A stretch of 58,884 bases of DNA, taken from assembly GCA_964608495.1 (NCBI GenBank), contig CAZSOQ010000002.1, positions 1 through 58,884 on the forward strand, in the 5' to 3' direction. The DNA is from JAKORR01 sp964608495 (GTDB taxonomy: Bacteria; Armatimonadota; Zipacnadia; Zipacnadales; FEN-943). Below are positions 26,555 through 35,876 of this stretch, in pieces. Both the position numbers and the translations under genes were made by a program. Within the stretch, counting starts at the first letter, position 1. Each line of letters begins with the position of its first letter. The notes beneath the pieces are model-generated. The model was not told where the DNA came from. It was given only the letters and a program-made list of their open reading frames with translations, and did not search any database.

Positions 26555-28152
26555 TAGTGCCCAGGCCGGAACATCTGGAAGTCGCCCTCGCCGATGTCCA
26601 GGTCGGCATACTTGTCCAGGCGGAAGGTGTGCCAGTAGCAGGCCCAGCGCGGATCGGCCGCCAGCACGCCGCCCAGCCGGAGGATCATCTCCGCTCTGGC
26701 GCCGGCGCAGGCGGGATCCCCCACAAGGTTGCGGTAGGAACGGTCGTCCAGGTCATACAGCTCGTCGTGCTCCGACGTGAGGTTGTAGGTGTACATGAGC
26801 TGGGACTCGCCGACCTGCGAAAAGAGCGAGACGGCCGGATTGGGGCAGACGTGCCACCCACACTCGAACAGGCACGGCGACGAGCGCTCGGCCCGGGCGC
26901 CGCGGATCAGCGGAAGCAGCGATTCGCCGTCGAGGCGGTCGGCCGGGGTCAGGCCCGTCATCTCGAGGATCGTGGGCGCGATGTCCAGCAGCGAGACGAT
27001 AGGGTCCACCGTGCGGCCCGCGGCCTCGCCGCGCGGGAGCTTGACGGACAGCGGGACGAGCGCGACCTTCGGGTGGCCGTAGACGCCCTTGTCCATCAGG
27101 CCGCGCTCGCAGTTCATCTCCCCGTGGTCGCCGGCGAAGATCACCAGGGCGTCGTCGTACAGGCCGCGGGCGTCGAGGGCGGCCAGGAAGTGGCCCAGCG
27201 CGGCTTCCAGGGCCTCGATCTGCAGGAAGTTCATCAGCATGTAGCGGCGCGCCACGGCCTCGTCGTACAGCCCCCAGTTGCGCAGGTAGAACTCGTAGAC
27301 GCGAGGCCAGCCCCGGTCCCGACCGTGCACCGCCTCGAAGTAGCTGGCCGGTAACTGAATGTGAGGCTCGAGCTCGCGGGCGCGCTCCTTCAGGTCGCCG
27401 GGGACGAGGAAGGGCTGGTGGGGCGCGAAGAAGTCGAGCTGAAGGTACAGCGGCGCCGAAGCCTGCGAGGACCGGGCCAGGGCGGCTTCGAGCGTCTGGC
27501 ACGCGAGCCAGGCGAGGTAGTGGCTGTAGGTGGCCTCCTCGGGGAAGTCGCCGCCACCGGCCTGCTCGATCCAGCCGCCGTAGCTGTTGCCCCGCGTCTT
27601 GCGGTCCGGGCGCAGGCCTACGACGGGGTCGCGCCAGGCGGGCGGGCGCACGCCCAGCTCCCGCAGGTAGCGCACGTAACCGTCGTCGTCCTCCAGGGGA
27701 GGAGCCCAGCGGTCCCACGGTGTGTCGTTCTCCCCAAAGGCGTCCAGGAACTTGGCCGTGCCCACGTGGCACTTGCCCACGTGGCGGGTGACATAGCCCG
27801 CGGCGCGCAGGTACTCGGGGAAGATGGCGTCCGACGGGCGCAGGGCCGTCTCCCAGCCGTCGTGGGCCCGCTCCTCGTTGACCGTGAGGTAGGGGTAGCG
27901 GCCCGTCAGGTACCCGGCTCGCGATGGGCCGCACAGTGGCGAGGCGCTGACCGCATGGGAGAAGCGCGTGCCCTCGGCCAGCAGGCGGTCCATGTTCGGC
28001 GTGCGCAGGTGCTCGCGCATCGGATCGGCCGGGTCGTAGCTGTCGCGGGGGATCATGTCCACGGTGATCACGAAGATATGGGGGGGCGAGGCGTCGGGGT
28101 CCTGGTCGAAGGGATGGGCGCCGGTTCGGTCGTTGAGATAGCGTCGGGCCAT
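26554..28152 (-). CDS. Cys-type sulfatase
   Basis: 532 residues without a signal peptide, which points to a cytoplasmic enzyme. The sulfatase signature C-G-P-S-R (C74-R78) sits in a C-x-P-S-R-x-x-x-L-T-G context, so C74 should be converted to formylglycine by a separate maturation enzyme not seen here. Further signs are V-I-T-V-D-M (the metal Asp D32), H-V-G-K-C-H-V-G (in place of the usual G-K-W-H) and F-A-G-D-H-G-E-M. Sulfatases of this type remove sulfate esters from carbohydrates or other compounds; the neighbours (fucosidase, MFS carrier) favour a sulfated sugar. A GAGGTG ribosome site precedes the ATG. Divergent from the GH29 gene. Confidence 0.85.
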   Translation of the reverse strand: MARRYLNDRTGAHPFDQDPDASPPHIFVITVDMIPRDSYDPADPMREHLRTPNMDRLLAEGTRFSHAVSASPLCGPSRAGYLTGRYPYLTVNEERAHDGWETALRPSDAIFPEYLRAAGYVTRHVGKCHVGTAKFLDAFGENDTPWDRWAPPLEDDDGYVRYLRELGVRPPAWRDPVVGLRPDRKTRGNSYGGWIEQAGGGDFPEEATYSHYLAWLACQTLEAALARSSQASAPLYLQLDFFAPHQPFLVPGDLKERARELEPHIQLPASYFEAVHGRDRGWPRVYEFYLRNWGLYDEAVARRYMLMNFLQIEALEAALGHFLAALDARGLYDDALVIFAGDHGEMNCERGLMDKGVYGHPKVALVPLSVKLPRGEAAGRTVDPIVSLLDIAPTILEMTGLTPADRLDGESLLPLIRGARAERSSPCLFECGWHVCPNPAVSLFSQVGESQLMYTYNLTSEHDELYDLDDRSYRNLVGDPACAGARAEMILRLGGVLAADPRWACYWHTFRLDKYADLDIGEGDFQMFRPGH

Positions 28153-28310
28153 AAGCGCACACCTCGCAGGGCTGAGCTACTACCGGTCTGTGGCTCCGGC
28201 GGCTGGGCGTGCAAGGACGAGCGCGCCGGGGCCATGCAGGCGAGGGTTCCACGGCCCGCGACCGGTCGCCTTCCCGACGCGGGGGCCGGCGAGGCGCGGC
28301 CGGCGCGGTT

Positions 28311-28340
28311 TTGACACGGCCCCGGGGCCGGTCCTACACT
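28311..28340 (+). promoter_or_regulatory. Promoter for the GH29/MFS genes
   Basis: TTGACA (28311-28316), an 18-base spacer and TACACT (28335-28340). The -35 is perfect and the -10 matches 4 of 6. Predicted start about 28347, 65 bases before the GTG start. Confidence 0.55.
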
Positions 28341-28411
28341 TGCCCGGACTTGCCGAGGGCGCGGCGGCAGGTCCGGCGACCAGGAAACCGGCGGCAGCCA
28401 GGTGAGGCCCC

Positions 28412-29776
28412 GTGAGCGACGACAGGCCCGATATCATCAGCTCCGACGGCGGCGAGCAGGCCCCGGCGGAGGAGCAGCCGGAGTGGCTCGCGGAGCGGCT
28501 GGCGTGGTTCGAGAGCCTGAAGTTCGGGCTCTTCCTGCACTGGGGGCCCTACTCGCAGTGGGGGTGCATCGAGTCCTGGCCTCTGGTCGAGGAGGATACG
28601 TGGGCCAGGCCCGATAGCCTCAAGGCCTGGGTCGAGCGCGGCCGGGACCTGGAGCGCTTCCGGCGCGACTACTGCGCGCTGAACCGCACCTTCGACCCCA
28701 CGCGTTTCGAGCCGGAAGCCTGGGCCGAGGCCGCCGAGCAGGCCGGGATGAGGTACGTGGCCTTCACGACCAAGCACCACGACGGGTTCTGCATGTTCGA
28801 CACGAGGACCACGGACTACCGCATCACGCACCCCGACTGCCCCTTCCACTCGCACCCGCGGGCCAACGTGGCCAGGGAAGTGTTCCAGGCCTTCCGCGAG
28901 CGTGGGATGGGCATAAGCTGCTACTTCTCGAAATCGGACTGGCACTCGCCCTACTACTGGAGCCCGGACGCCCCCGCGCACGACCGCAACCCGAACTATG
29001 ACACCCAGGCCCACCCCGAGCGGTGGGCCAGGTTCGTGGCCTTCGTACACGCGCAGGTGGAGGAGCTGATGACCGAGTACGGGCCGGTGGATGTGCTGTG
29101 GCTGGACGGAGGGCAGGTGCGCCCGCCCAGGCAGGACATCCAGATGGCGCGCCTGGCGGCGATGGCCCGTTCGCACCAGCCCGGGCTGATCGTGGCGGAC
29201 CGGACGGTGGGCGGGCCTTACGAGAACATCCTGACACCGGAGCAGAGAATCCCCGAGGAGCCCCTGGAGCAGACCTGGGAGTCCTGCCTGACCATGGGCA
29301 CGGGCTGGGCCTACAAGCCCGAGGACGAGTACAAGCCGGCGCGGACACTCCTGCGGATGCTCATCGAGACCGTGTCGAAGAACGGGAACCTGCTGCTGAA
29401 CATCGGGCCGTCACCGGAGGGTGTGCTCCCCGAGGAAGCCGTAAGGCGCCTGCGGGAGATCGGCGCCTGGATGGCCGTCAACGGCGAGGCCATCCACGAC
29501 ACGCACGCGATCGCGCCCTACGCCGAGGGCCAGGTGCGCTACACGGCGAGGGGAGAGACGGTCTACGCGATAGTGCAGGCCGACGAGGGCCAGGACGAGC
29601 CGCCGGCGGAGGTGACGCTGACGGGGCTGCGGCCGGCGCCGGGCGCGAAGGTTGAGCTGCTGGGGCACGACGGGCCGCTGGAGTGGGACAGCACGCAGGC
29701 GGGAGCTCGGATACGGTTCCCGCGGCGACCCGCGCCGTGCGAGCACGCCTGGGTGCTCAGGTACCGGCGGGCCTAG
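28412..29776 (+). CDS. GH29 alpha-L-fucosidase
   Basis: 454 residues, no signal peptide. GTG start 4 bases after AGGTGAGG. The N-terminal TIM barrel shows F-G-L-F-L-H-W-G (38-45), the substrate-binding T-K-H-H-D-G-F (120-126) and the nucleophile D232 in W-L-D-G-G. The acid/base residue of GH29 is poorly conserved and I cannot name it safely. The C-terminal 100 residues form a beta-sandwich. The enzyme removes alpha-linked fucose (or a related sugar) with retention. It is followed after 57 bases by an MFS transporter, which suggests uptake of oligosaccharides and cytoplasmic hydrolysis. Confidence 0.85.
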   Translation: MSDDRPDIISSDGGEQAPAEEQPEWLAERLAWFESLKFGLFLHWGPYSQWGCIESWPLVEEDTWARPDSLKAWVERGRDLERFRRDYCALNRTFDPTRFEPEAWAEAAEQAGMRYVAFTTKHHDGFCMFDTRTTDYRITHPDCPFHSHPRANVAREVFQAFRERGMGISCYFSKSDWHSPYYWSPDAPAHDRNPNYDTQAHPERWARFVAFVHAQVEELMTEYGPVDVLWLDGGQVRPPRQDIQMARLAAMARSHQPGLIVADRTVGGPYENILTPEQRIPEEPLEQTWESCLTMGTGWAYKPEDEYKPARTLLRMLIETVSKNGNLLLNIGPSPEGVLPEEAVRRLREIGAWMAVNGEAIHDTHAIAPYAEGQVRYTARGETVYAIVQADEGQDEPPAEVTLTGLRPAPGAKVELLGHDGPLEWDSTQAGARIRFPRRPAPCEHAWVLRYRRA

Positions 29777-29833
29777 ACTCGCGGGGACCCGGGGCGGCTG
29801 CGTCGCGGAGCAACCTAGGGCCGGAGGCAAGCC

Positions 29834-31063
29834 GTGGAGCAGGACAAGGGCGCGAACAGGGAGTCGATCGCTCAGCTCCTGGTGCTGAGCGGCTCCTTCT
29901 TCTTCATCTTCGTTGGCACGGGGGCCCTACAGCAGTTCCTGCTACCCATCCTCGGCACGCGAGCCGGGGTGAGCGATGCGGCGGCGGCAGCGGTCTTCGC
30001 GTGCGTGTACTTCGCGGGGCCGGTGTTCCTGGCTGTGTACGGCTACGTGTACCAGGCGCTGAAGGAACGCTGGTGCCTGGTGCTCGGGACCTTCACCTAC
30101 ACGCTCTTTGCGGTCGTGGTGTTGGTGGCGCCGGACCCGACGATCGTGCTCGGGGCGGCGATCCTGTGGGGCTTCGGGGCCGAGACGATCTGGGCCACCG
30201 GCCCCACGCAGGTCATCAACGCCAGTCACCGGTCGCGCTACGGCAGCATCTCGGGGATCTTCCAGAGCGCCACCTACTCCGGCCAGATGCTCGGCGTTGT
30301 GCTCCTGGGCACGATCCTGCGCCGGTACGCCGATCCCGCCCAGGGGCAGACCGTGATCCTGGCCACGGCCGCGGCCATCAGCCTGATCGGCAACGTGCTG
30401 GCTCTGTTCCTCAAGGTGAAGCCCAAGACCCTCCCGCCCGCGCGGCTTGCGGATGCCTTCCAGGCGCTGCGATCGCTGGCGGGGCGGTACCTAGTCCTGC
30501 TGTCGGTGGCGACCTACCTGGGGTGGGGGCTGGTGCTGTCAAGCTTCACGCTGCTCGTGAAGGACCTGGGGCAGGACGCCAAGCTGCACTGGATCGTGTT
30601 CCCCTACTACGCGGGCCGCCTGCTGGTGGCCTGGGCGGCGGGCCACATGTCCGACAAGGTGGGACGCGAGCGGGTGATGCTGGCCGGGTTCGCGCTGGGC
30701 ACGACCGGTCTCACGGTGGCGGCCCTCTCGCCCAGCGCCGCGACCGTGGCGGCCGTATCGGCGGTGTTGGGCATGCAGGCCGCCATGGTCAGCGTGGCCA
30801 GCGCCGCGGCCGTGGGCGACTACATCCCGGAGAAGCAGCGCCACCTGGTCTTCGCGGGCACCAACGCCTGGGGCTACCTGGCCGCCGGCGGCACGATGGT
30901 CGTGTCCCAGCTCCTGCGCCGCCACTACGGGGACTTCACGCCCTCCTTCCTGCTCTTCGCCGGCTTCTACGGCGCCTGCGCGCTCGTCGTCATGCGCATG
31001 CGGGCCTCGCTGGCTGGCGGGGACGTTCCGTCCGCAGGCTCCAGGCCGGCGGACGGCGCCTAG
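29834..31063 (+). CDS. MFS transporter next to fucosidase
   Basis: 409 residues from a GTG start, with about 12 membrane segments and a D-K-V-G-R-E-R loop (near 275) after helix 8, the second-half counterpart of the MFS loop motif. The first loop motif is degenerate. Context suggests a sugar or oligosaccharide importer, but the sequence alone does not give direction or substrate. Converges on the GH-A-like gene with 29 bases between stops, which include a 6-bp hairpin (GGCACG/CGTGCC). Confidence 0.72.
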   Translation: MEQDKGANRESIAQLLVLSGSFFFIFVGTGALQQFLLPILGTRAGVSDAAAAAVFACVYFAGPVFLAVYGYVYQALKERWCLVLGTFTYTLFAVVVLVAPDPTIVLGAAILWGFGAETIWATGPTQVINASHRSRYGSISGIFQSATYSGQMLGVVLLGTILRRYADPAQGQTVILATAAAISLIGNVLALFLKVKPKTLPPARLADAFQALRSLAGRYLVLLSVATYLGWGLVLSSFTLLVKDLGQDAKLHWIVFPYYAGRLLVAWAAGHMSDKVGRERVMLAGFALGTTGLTVAALSPSAATVAAVSAVLGMQAAMVSVASAAAVGDYIPEKQRHLVFAGTNAWGYLAAGGTMVVSQLLRRHYGDFTPSFLLFAGFYGACALVVMRMRASLAGGDVPSAGSRPADGA

Positions 31064-31092
31064 GGGCACGAAGCCGGCCCCGTGCCGACGCG

Positions 31093-33705
31093 TCACAGCT
31101 CCGGCGGCTCGGGAGGGAGCTCCGGCATCTCGAGGCTCCCCACGTTGAGCAGGTAGAAGCACGAGGGCGACCGCGCGCCGTCGGATTCGGCCCATACCTC
31201 GACCTGCTGCTCCGGAGGCAGTTGCTGGGGCGCGAAGATTTCCAGGGGCGTGCTCGGGCGCCAGGAGCGCTTGCTGATCCAGGGCCGAGCGCCGGAGAGG
31301 GTGACCGAGACCTCCGGGGCGCGCACGATGCTGTAGGGCGGCGCGGAGCACGCCACCGAGGCAGTCTCGGGTTCCCAGCCCGCCGGGAAGCGAAGCTGGA
31401 TAGTGGCCTTGGCCGCGCGAGGGGTCATGTTGAGGAAGAGGGGCTGCACGGTGTGAGTGCGGCCGGGCTCGATGAGGTGGGCTTTCACCAGGAAGGGCGC
31501 CGTAGGGAACTGGGCCAGGCCTAGCAGGTTCGTGTAGACGGGGTCCTCGAGGGCCGCCCAGGCGCGGGCGACGACGACCTCGGTGCCGACCAGGCGGCAC
31601 AGTAGCGGGCCCTGGCTGGCCGAGACCATCCGGTGGGTTGTCCAGGCGCGCCGGACGAGGGACCGGGCCGAGGGCTTGACAAAGCCCCGCCCGCGGGCGA
31701 CAGCCACGTTCCACGCGCGCAGGACCTCGTTGCGAACGTCCTTCAGGTCCTCCTCGGAGACCGTCTCGCCACCCCGGAAGTCCCCGACGGCGTCGGCTAG
31801 CTCGGTGAACCACTCGCTGAGCCCTAGAGCGCGCCAGTAGGTGTTGAAGAGGCTGGCCAGCGGCCGGGTTTCCGTCCGGGAGGGTGCCAGCGCGAGGAGC
31901 AGGCCTTGCAGGTCCCCAGCCGCGCGGGCGACGGACGGGCGGGCCCGGCGGCCGTTCCGTCCCAGGTCTTCGACGGCCCTCTGGGCCGACTGCTCGGCGG
32001 TCGAGACCGCCGCGGGCGCCAGACGCTTCAGGTCGTCGCGCAGAAGGCGCAGGTAGGAGCACCACCACGACGACCCCGACGTCGGCCTGACGCCGAATTG
32101 CGTGTCGAGGAATTCGGCGAGCCGGGCCTTGGCCGCCTCGGCGACGAGCGACCAGGACACGCCGCTGACGACCACCGGCTCCAGGCCCAGGGACACCGAG
32201 AGCACGTCGCCGCGAGTGCCGGGAAGGTCGCCGCCGAGGCAGTCATAGCAGGACGTGATGGGCGTCGAGCCCACGCGCAGGGACACGGAGGCGCGATCGC
32301 CCGAGTTGCAGAGGATGGCGCGGGGGATGCCCTCGCGGAGGAAGACGTAGGCAGTGACGCCGGGCTGGAGAGTGAGGCGCCCGGCGTAGGAGGCGTCCGC
32401 GAGCAGGTGGCGGGCGAAGGCGAGGGCGACATAGGGTGGGCTGGCGGCCAGGCCGTCGGGCAGATTGTGGCAGATGCTGCCGCTGTCGCGATGGACGGTG
32501 GGGGAGCTATCCCAGCCGACGCCGCGGAAATGCTGCTCGACGCCCCAGTGGAGGAGCTGCCCGTACATGGGCAGGACGTACTGGGCGAAGGGGCGCCCGG
32601 AGACCTCATCGTTGAAGTAGCCCTCGGTGAAGCACAGCCGGTAGGGCAGCCCGTACTTGTAGCCGATCGAGTACGCCCCGTAGATCCACAGGGGCAGGCT
32701 CTGGTCGGCCTCATGTCCCCCATGGCCGGCCGCGAGGTCGAAGAAGGAGCGCAGACCCCAGGAGTAGGACATGCCGGTCTCGGTCCAGTGGCCGCAGCTC
32801 CCGCCATAGACGACCGGCGCCTCCAGCGTGTCCAGGACCCCGTGGGCGAGGCGCAGCAGGTCGCAGTAGTTGTGCCAGGGGCCGTAGAAGAAGTTCTGGT
32901 CGGCCTCGTTCCAGATCTCCCAGGCGGCGACGGCGGGCAGGTAGGACCGGCTCTTGGCCTGCGGGGCGAGGCGCTCGGGCGGCCAGGCCACGTCCGGGAA
33001 GCGGCCCGCGAAGTCCTGACACCAGCGCAAGAACTCGACCCACTCGGTCAGGTCGCCGATGGGCCAGGTGTGCCCCGCGGACCCGGGCCGCCCACTGAGG
33101 GCGTCGGCGGGCCGCACGCCGGCGTGGCGCGGCGCATACCCCACGATGGGCATGAACTGCAGGCCCGCGCGCTGGGCGCGAGTCATGATGTCGTTGGTGT
33201 AGCCCGCGGCCCAGCAATCGTCCCAGGGCTCGATGGTGGGCCAGCCCCAGTCGCGACGGACGACCCGCAGTCCCGCCAGCGAGAGGTAGTCGGCTCGGGT
33301 CTGGTTGTCCAGCGTGGCGCAGACCCCAAATAGAAGGTATCGGCGCCCCTGCCCCTCCATGGGCGGCAAGACCGCGAAGGCGTCCTTCTTGACCGACCCG
33401 TCGGGCAAGGTAAGCTGCAGCTCGTACCAGCCCCGGGCGAGACGCCCCAGGCGCAGCTCGCAGGTTCGGGACGCGGTGACGATCCGGGAGCCACGGGCGA
33501 CCGTCTTGCCGTGGTAGTCGAGGACGACGTAGGGAATCGCCGCGCGGCCTTCGTCGAGCGCCAAGCCGAGGCCCACAGTCTCCGTCTCGAAGAACACGCG
33601 GCCGGCGCGCGGCGCCGTGACGTGCAGGTCGGCCGAAGCGCGGCAGACCATCAGCACCAGCAAGGGAGGCAGGGCAAGAAAGAAGGGCGGCAGCAGGCGA
33701 CGCAT
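31093..33705 (-). CDS. Secreted clan GH-A-like glycoside hydrolase
   Basis: 870 residues with a signal peptide (M-R-R-L-L-P-P-F-F-L to A-S-A). An N-terminal beta domain (about 27-115) precedes a TIM-barrel-like region from about 125 to 450. In it, W-E-I-W-N-E-A-D (E267) and C-F-T-E-G-Y (E361) are placed like the acid/base (N-E) and nucleophile of clan GH-A enzymes such as GH39 and GH5. The C-terminal 400 residues are helical, then beta-rich with a final Pro-rich tail. Exact family and substrate are not recognised. An AGAGGAG lies upstream of the ATG. Divergent from the DUF6785-like gene. Confidence 0.6.
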   Translation of the reverse strand: MRRLLPPFFLALPPLLVLMVCRASADLHVTAPRAGRVFFETETVGLGLALDEGRAAIPYVVLDYHGKTVARGSRIVTASRTCELRLGRLARGWYELQLTLPDGSVKKDAFAVLPPMEGQGRRYLLFGVCATLDNQTRADYLSLAGLRVVRRDWGWPTIEPWDDCWAAGYTNDIMTRAQRAGLQFMPIVGYAPRHAGVRPADALSGRPGSAGHTWPIGDLTEWVEFLRWCQDFAGRFPDVAWPPERLAPQAKSRSYLPAVAAWEIWNEADQNFFYGPWHNYCDLLRLAHGVLDTLEAPVVYGGSCGHWTETGMSYSWGLRSFFDLAAGHGGHEADQSLPLWIYGAYSIGYKYGLPYRLCFTEGYFNDEVSGRPFAQYVLPMYGQLLHWGVEQHFRGVGWDSSPTVHRDSGSICHNLPDGLAASPPYVALAFARHLLADASYAGRLTLQPGVTAYVFLREGIPRAILCNSGDRASVSLRVGSTPITSCYDCLGGDLPGTRGDVLSVSLGLEPVVVSGVSWSLVAEAAKARLAEFLDTQFGVRPTSGSSWWCSYLRLLRDDLKRLAPAAVSTAEQSAQRAVEDLGRNGRRARPSVARAAGDLQGLLLALAPSRTETRPLASLFNTYWRALGLSEWFTELADAVGDFRGGETVSEEDLKDVRNEVLRAWNVAVARGRGFVKPSARSLVRRAWTTHRMVSASQGPLLCRLVGTEVVVARAWAALEDPVYTNLLGLAQFPTAPFLVKAHLIEPGRTHTVQPLFLNMTPRAAKATIQLRFPAGWEPETASVACSAPPYSIVRAPEVSVTLSGARPWISKRSWRPSTPLEIFAPQQLPPEQQVEVWAESDGARSPSCFYLLNVGSLEMPELPPEPPEL

Positions 33706-33884
33706 GGCAGGGACTCCTCTGGACTTGCGGCAGCGCGGTGCCGTATCCTGTATCGGCTTCGCCCCCGAGGGCTTTAAGCCACGCGGGATTCCCCATCCCG
33801 GCGGGCCGCCGAGGGCGGGAGGGCAGGTGGGACGGGGCCGACCGGCGGCGAGAGACAGGTCGAGGAAGTAGGCTGGCGCTCGAT

Positions 33885-35876
33885 ATGGCCGAGGAGACAG
33901 TCGGCGCGGGCAGTATGAGCCCCCAGAGGGAGGGCACCCCGCAGGGCGCGGCGCGCGATCCGCGGGACGTGGGCGTGACCGCGCGGGTGCTGGTGCTCGC
34001 GCTCGTCCTGGCGCCGCTCAACGCCGGGTTCATGACCTTCCTGCACGGGCGGCAGATAGAGGATCCCACCGTGGTTTCGCTGTTCTGGAACGTCCTGTTC
34101 GCCCTGGTGGTCGTGCGGCTGCTGAACGGGATCGTCAGGCGCTACTGGCCGCGCGGGGCGCTCTCGCCGGCCGAGCTGATGTCCTTCTTCATCTTGCTCT
34201 CGGTGGCCTCGTGTAACAGCGGACTGGACACCTTCAAGACCACCTGGGGCACCATGCAGGGCGCGACGATCTTCGCCGACCCCCAGAACCACTGGGAAGA
34301 CCTGTTCCACCAGTACCTGCCCCAGGGGATGCTGGTCACCGACGAGGGGGCCCTGGACAGGCTGTGGCGGGGCGGCTCTCTCTTCAGCCCCGAGAACTGG
34401 CGGGCCTGGATCGCGCCCGTCTTCCGCTGGTGGCTGTTCTACATCGCGCTGTGGAGCGCGCCGGTGGGCCTGGCGGTCATGATCCGGCGCCGATGGATCG
34501 AGAGCGAGCGGATGGGCTTCCCCATCGTGCAGGTCCCCATGGACGTCTCCCAGCCGGTCGTCCTGCCCATGAGGCAGTGGCTGTTCTGGCTGGGCATCGG
34601 GATCCCCGTCGTCATCAACCTCCTCAACGGCCTGCACGTCCTCTTCCCCGGCGTGCCCCAGATACCCATCAAGATCGGCCAGAGCCCGACGCTCGACATG
34701 CGCACCTACCTCACGACCCGGCCCTGGAATGCCGTGGGCCGCTTCTACATCTGCATGTACCCCTTCATGGTGGGGCTCGGCCTGTTGCTCCCGGCGGAGC
34801 TGAGCCTCTCGCTGTGGCTGTTCTACCTGTGGTGGAAGGTGGAGGCCATCTTCTGCTCCTGGGCCGGATGGACCCACACGCCGGAGTTCCCCTACATGAA
34901 GGAGCAGTCCTTCGGCGGCTATATCGCCCTGCTCGGCTTCGCGCTGTGGGCCGCCCGCTCCCACCTGGCCGACGTGTGGGACGGGATCGTGGGCGGGGGC
35001 CGTCGCACCGACCGCCGCGAGCCCCTCAGCTACCGCGCCGCCGCTCTGCTCTTCCTGGCGGGCTTCGCCTACGTGGTCGGCGTAGGGATCTCGCAGAAGA
35101 TGGCCCCGTGGGTCGCCGTCTGCTTCTTCGTCCAGTACTACATGATGCAGTTGATCGTGGGCCGCATCAGGGCCGAGATGGGCCTGCCCACCCATGAGCT
35201 CGAGCGCCTGGGGCCGACCGTGACGCTGGGCAACGTCCTCGGCGTCCGCACCATCGGCCCACAGAACCTCACCTCGCTCTCCGTGTTCTTCGGCTTCACG
35301 CGCGGCCTGCGCAACATACCCCTCCCCCACCAACTCGAGGCGCTGTACCTGGCCGACCGCACGGGCCTGGACGGCCGGCGGCTCCTGCTGTCGTCCATGC
35401 TCATGATCCCGGTGGGCCTCGGCGCCGCCTGGTTCTGGAGCCTGTACCTCGGGTACCTGCACGGGCTCAACAGCCCCTGGGGCATCTGGATGCCCTGGTC
35501 GTCGCGCGAGGCCTGGAACCAGCTCGCCGGATGGCTCACCTGGCCCCAGGGAGTGCAGTGGGGACGCGTCGAGGCCATGGTCGTGGGCTTCGCCGTCTAC
35601 TGGGGCATGATGGTCGTGCGCACGCGCTGGGTGGGCTTCCCCTTCCACCCCATGGGGTTCGCGATCGGCACGACCTGGTACATGGCGCACATGTGGTTCC
35701 CCATGCTGATCGCCTGGTCCATCAAGTCGGTCTCTACCCGCTACATGGGCCCGAAGACGATGACGGGCGTCCGGGCCCTGGCCTTCGGGCTGGTCCTGGG
35801 CGACGTGGTGACTGGGGCCCTGTGGATCCTCTACGGGCTTGTATCACACCAGGTCACCTACTCCTTCTGGCCGTGA
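33885..35876 (+). CDS. DUF6785/DUF6784-type polytopic membrane protein
   Basis: 663 residues from the ATG at 33885; M11 (33915) is another possible start and neither has a strong ribosome site. About 14 membrane segments, aromatic-rich (many W and Y) and with a long loop of W-E-D-L-F-H-Q-Y type near 120-160. This resembles the DUF6785/DUF6784 proteins, distant relatives of oligopeptide (OPT) transporters, that accompany glycan loci in Armatimonadota and Planctomycetota as far as I recall. Role unknown, probably transport. It is the last gene of the second glycan block before the repeat. Confidence 0.6.
   Translation: MAEETVGAGSMSPQREGTPQGAARDPRDVGVTARVLVLALVLAPLNAGFMTFLHGRQIEDPTVVSLFWNVLFALVVVRLLNGIVRRYWPRGALSPAELMSFFILLSVASCNSGLDTFKTTWGTMQGATIFADPQNHWEDLFHQYLPQGMLVTDEGALDRLWRGGSLFSPENWRAWIAPVFRWWLFYIALWSAPVGLAVMIRRRWIESERMGFPIVQVPMDVSQPVVLPMRQWLFWLGIGIPVVINLLNGLHVLFPGVPQIPIKIGQSPTLDMRTYLTTRPWNAVGRFYICMYPFMVGLGLLLPAELSLSLWLFYLWWKVEAIFCSWAGWTHTPEFPYMKEQSFGGYIALLGFALWAARSHLADVWDGIVGGGRRTDRREPLSYRAAALLFLAGFAYVVGVGISQKMAPWVAVCFFVQYYMMQLIVGRIRAEMGLPTHELERLGPTVTLGNVLGVRTIGPQNLTSLSVFFGFTRGLRNIPLPHQLEALYLADRTGLDGRRLLLSSMLMIPVGLGAAWFWSLYLGYLHGLNSPWGIWMPWSSREAWNQLAGWLTWPQGVQWGRVEAMVVGFAVYWGMMVVRTRWVGFPFHPMGFAIGTTWYMAHMWFPMLIAWSIKSVSTRYMGPKTMTGVRALAFGLVLGDVVTGALWILYGLVSHQVTYSFWP

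Noticed and set aside
31065..31086. Hairpin GGCACG/CGTGCC between two convergent genes as terminator
   Set aside because: Only 6 bp, 10-base loop and no T-run; mentioned in the MFS entry only.
29683..31524. Long plus-strand frame over the MFS gene and the end of the GH-A-like gene
   Set aside because: Low-complexity Gly/Arg/Ala content typical of off-frame reading of GC-rich DNA; the true genes have signal peptide or membrane patterns.
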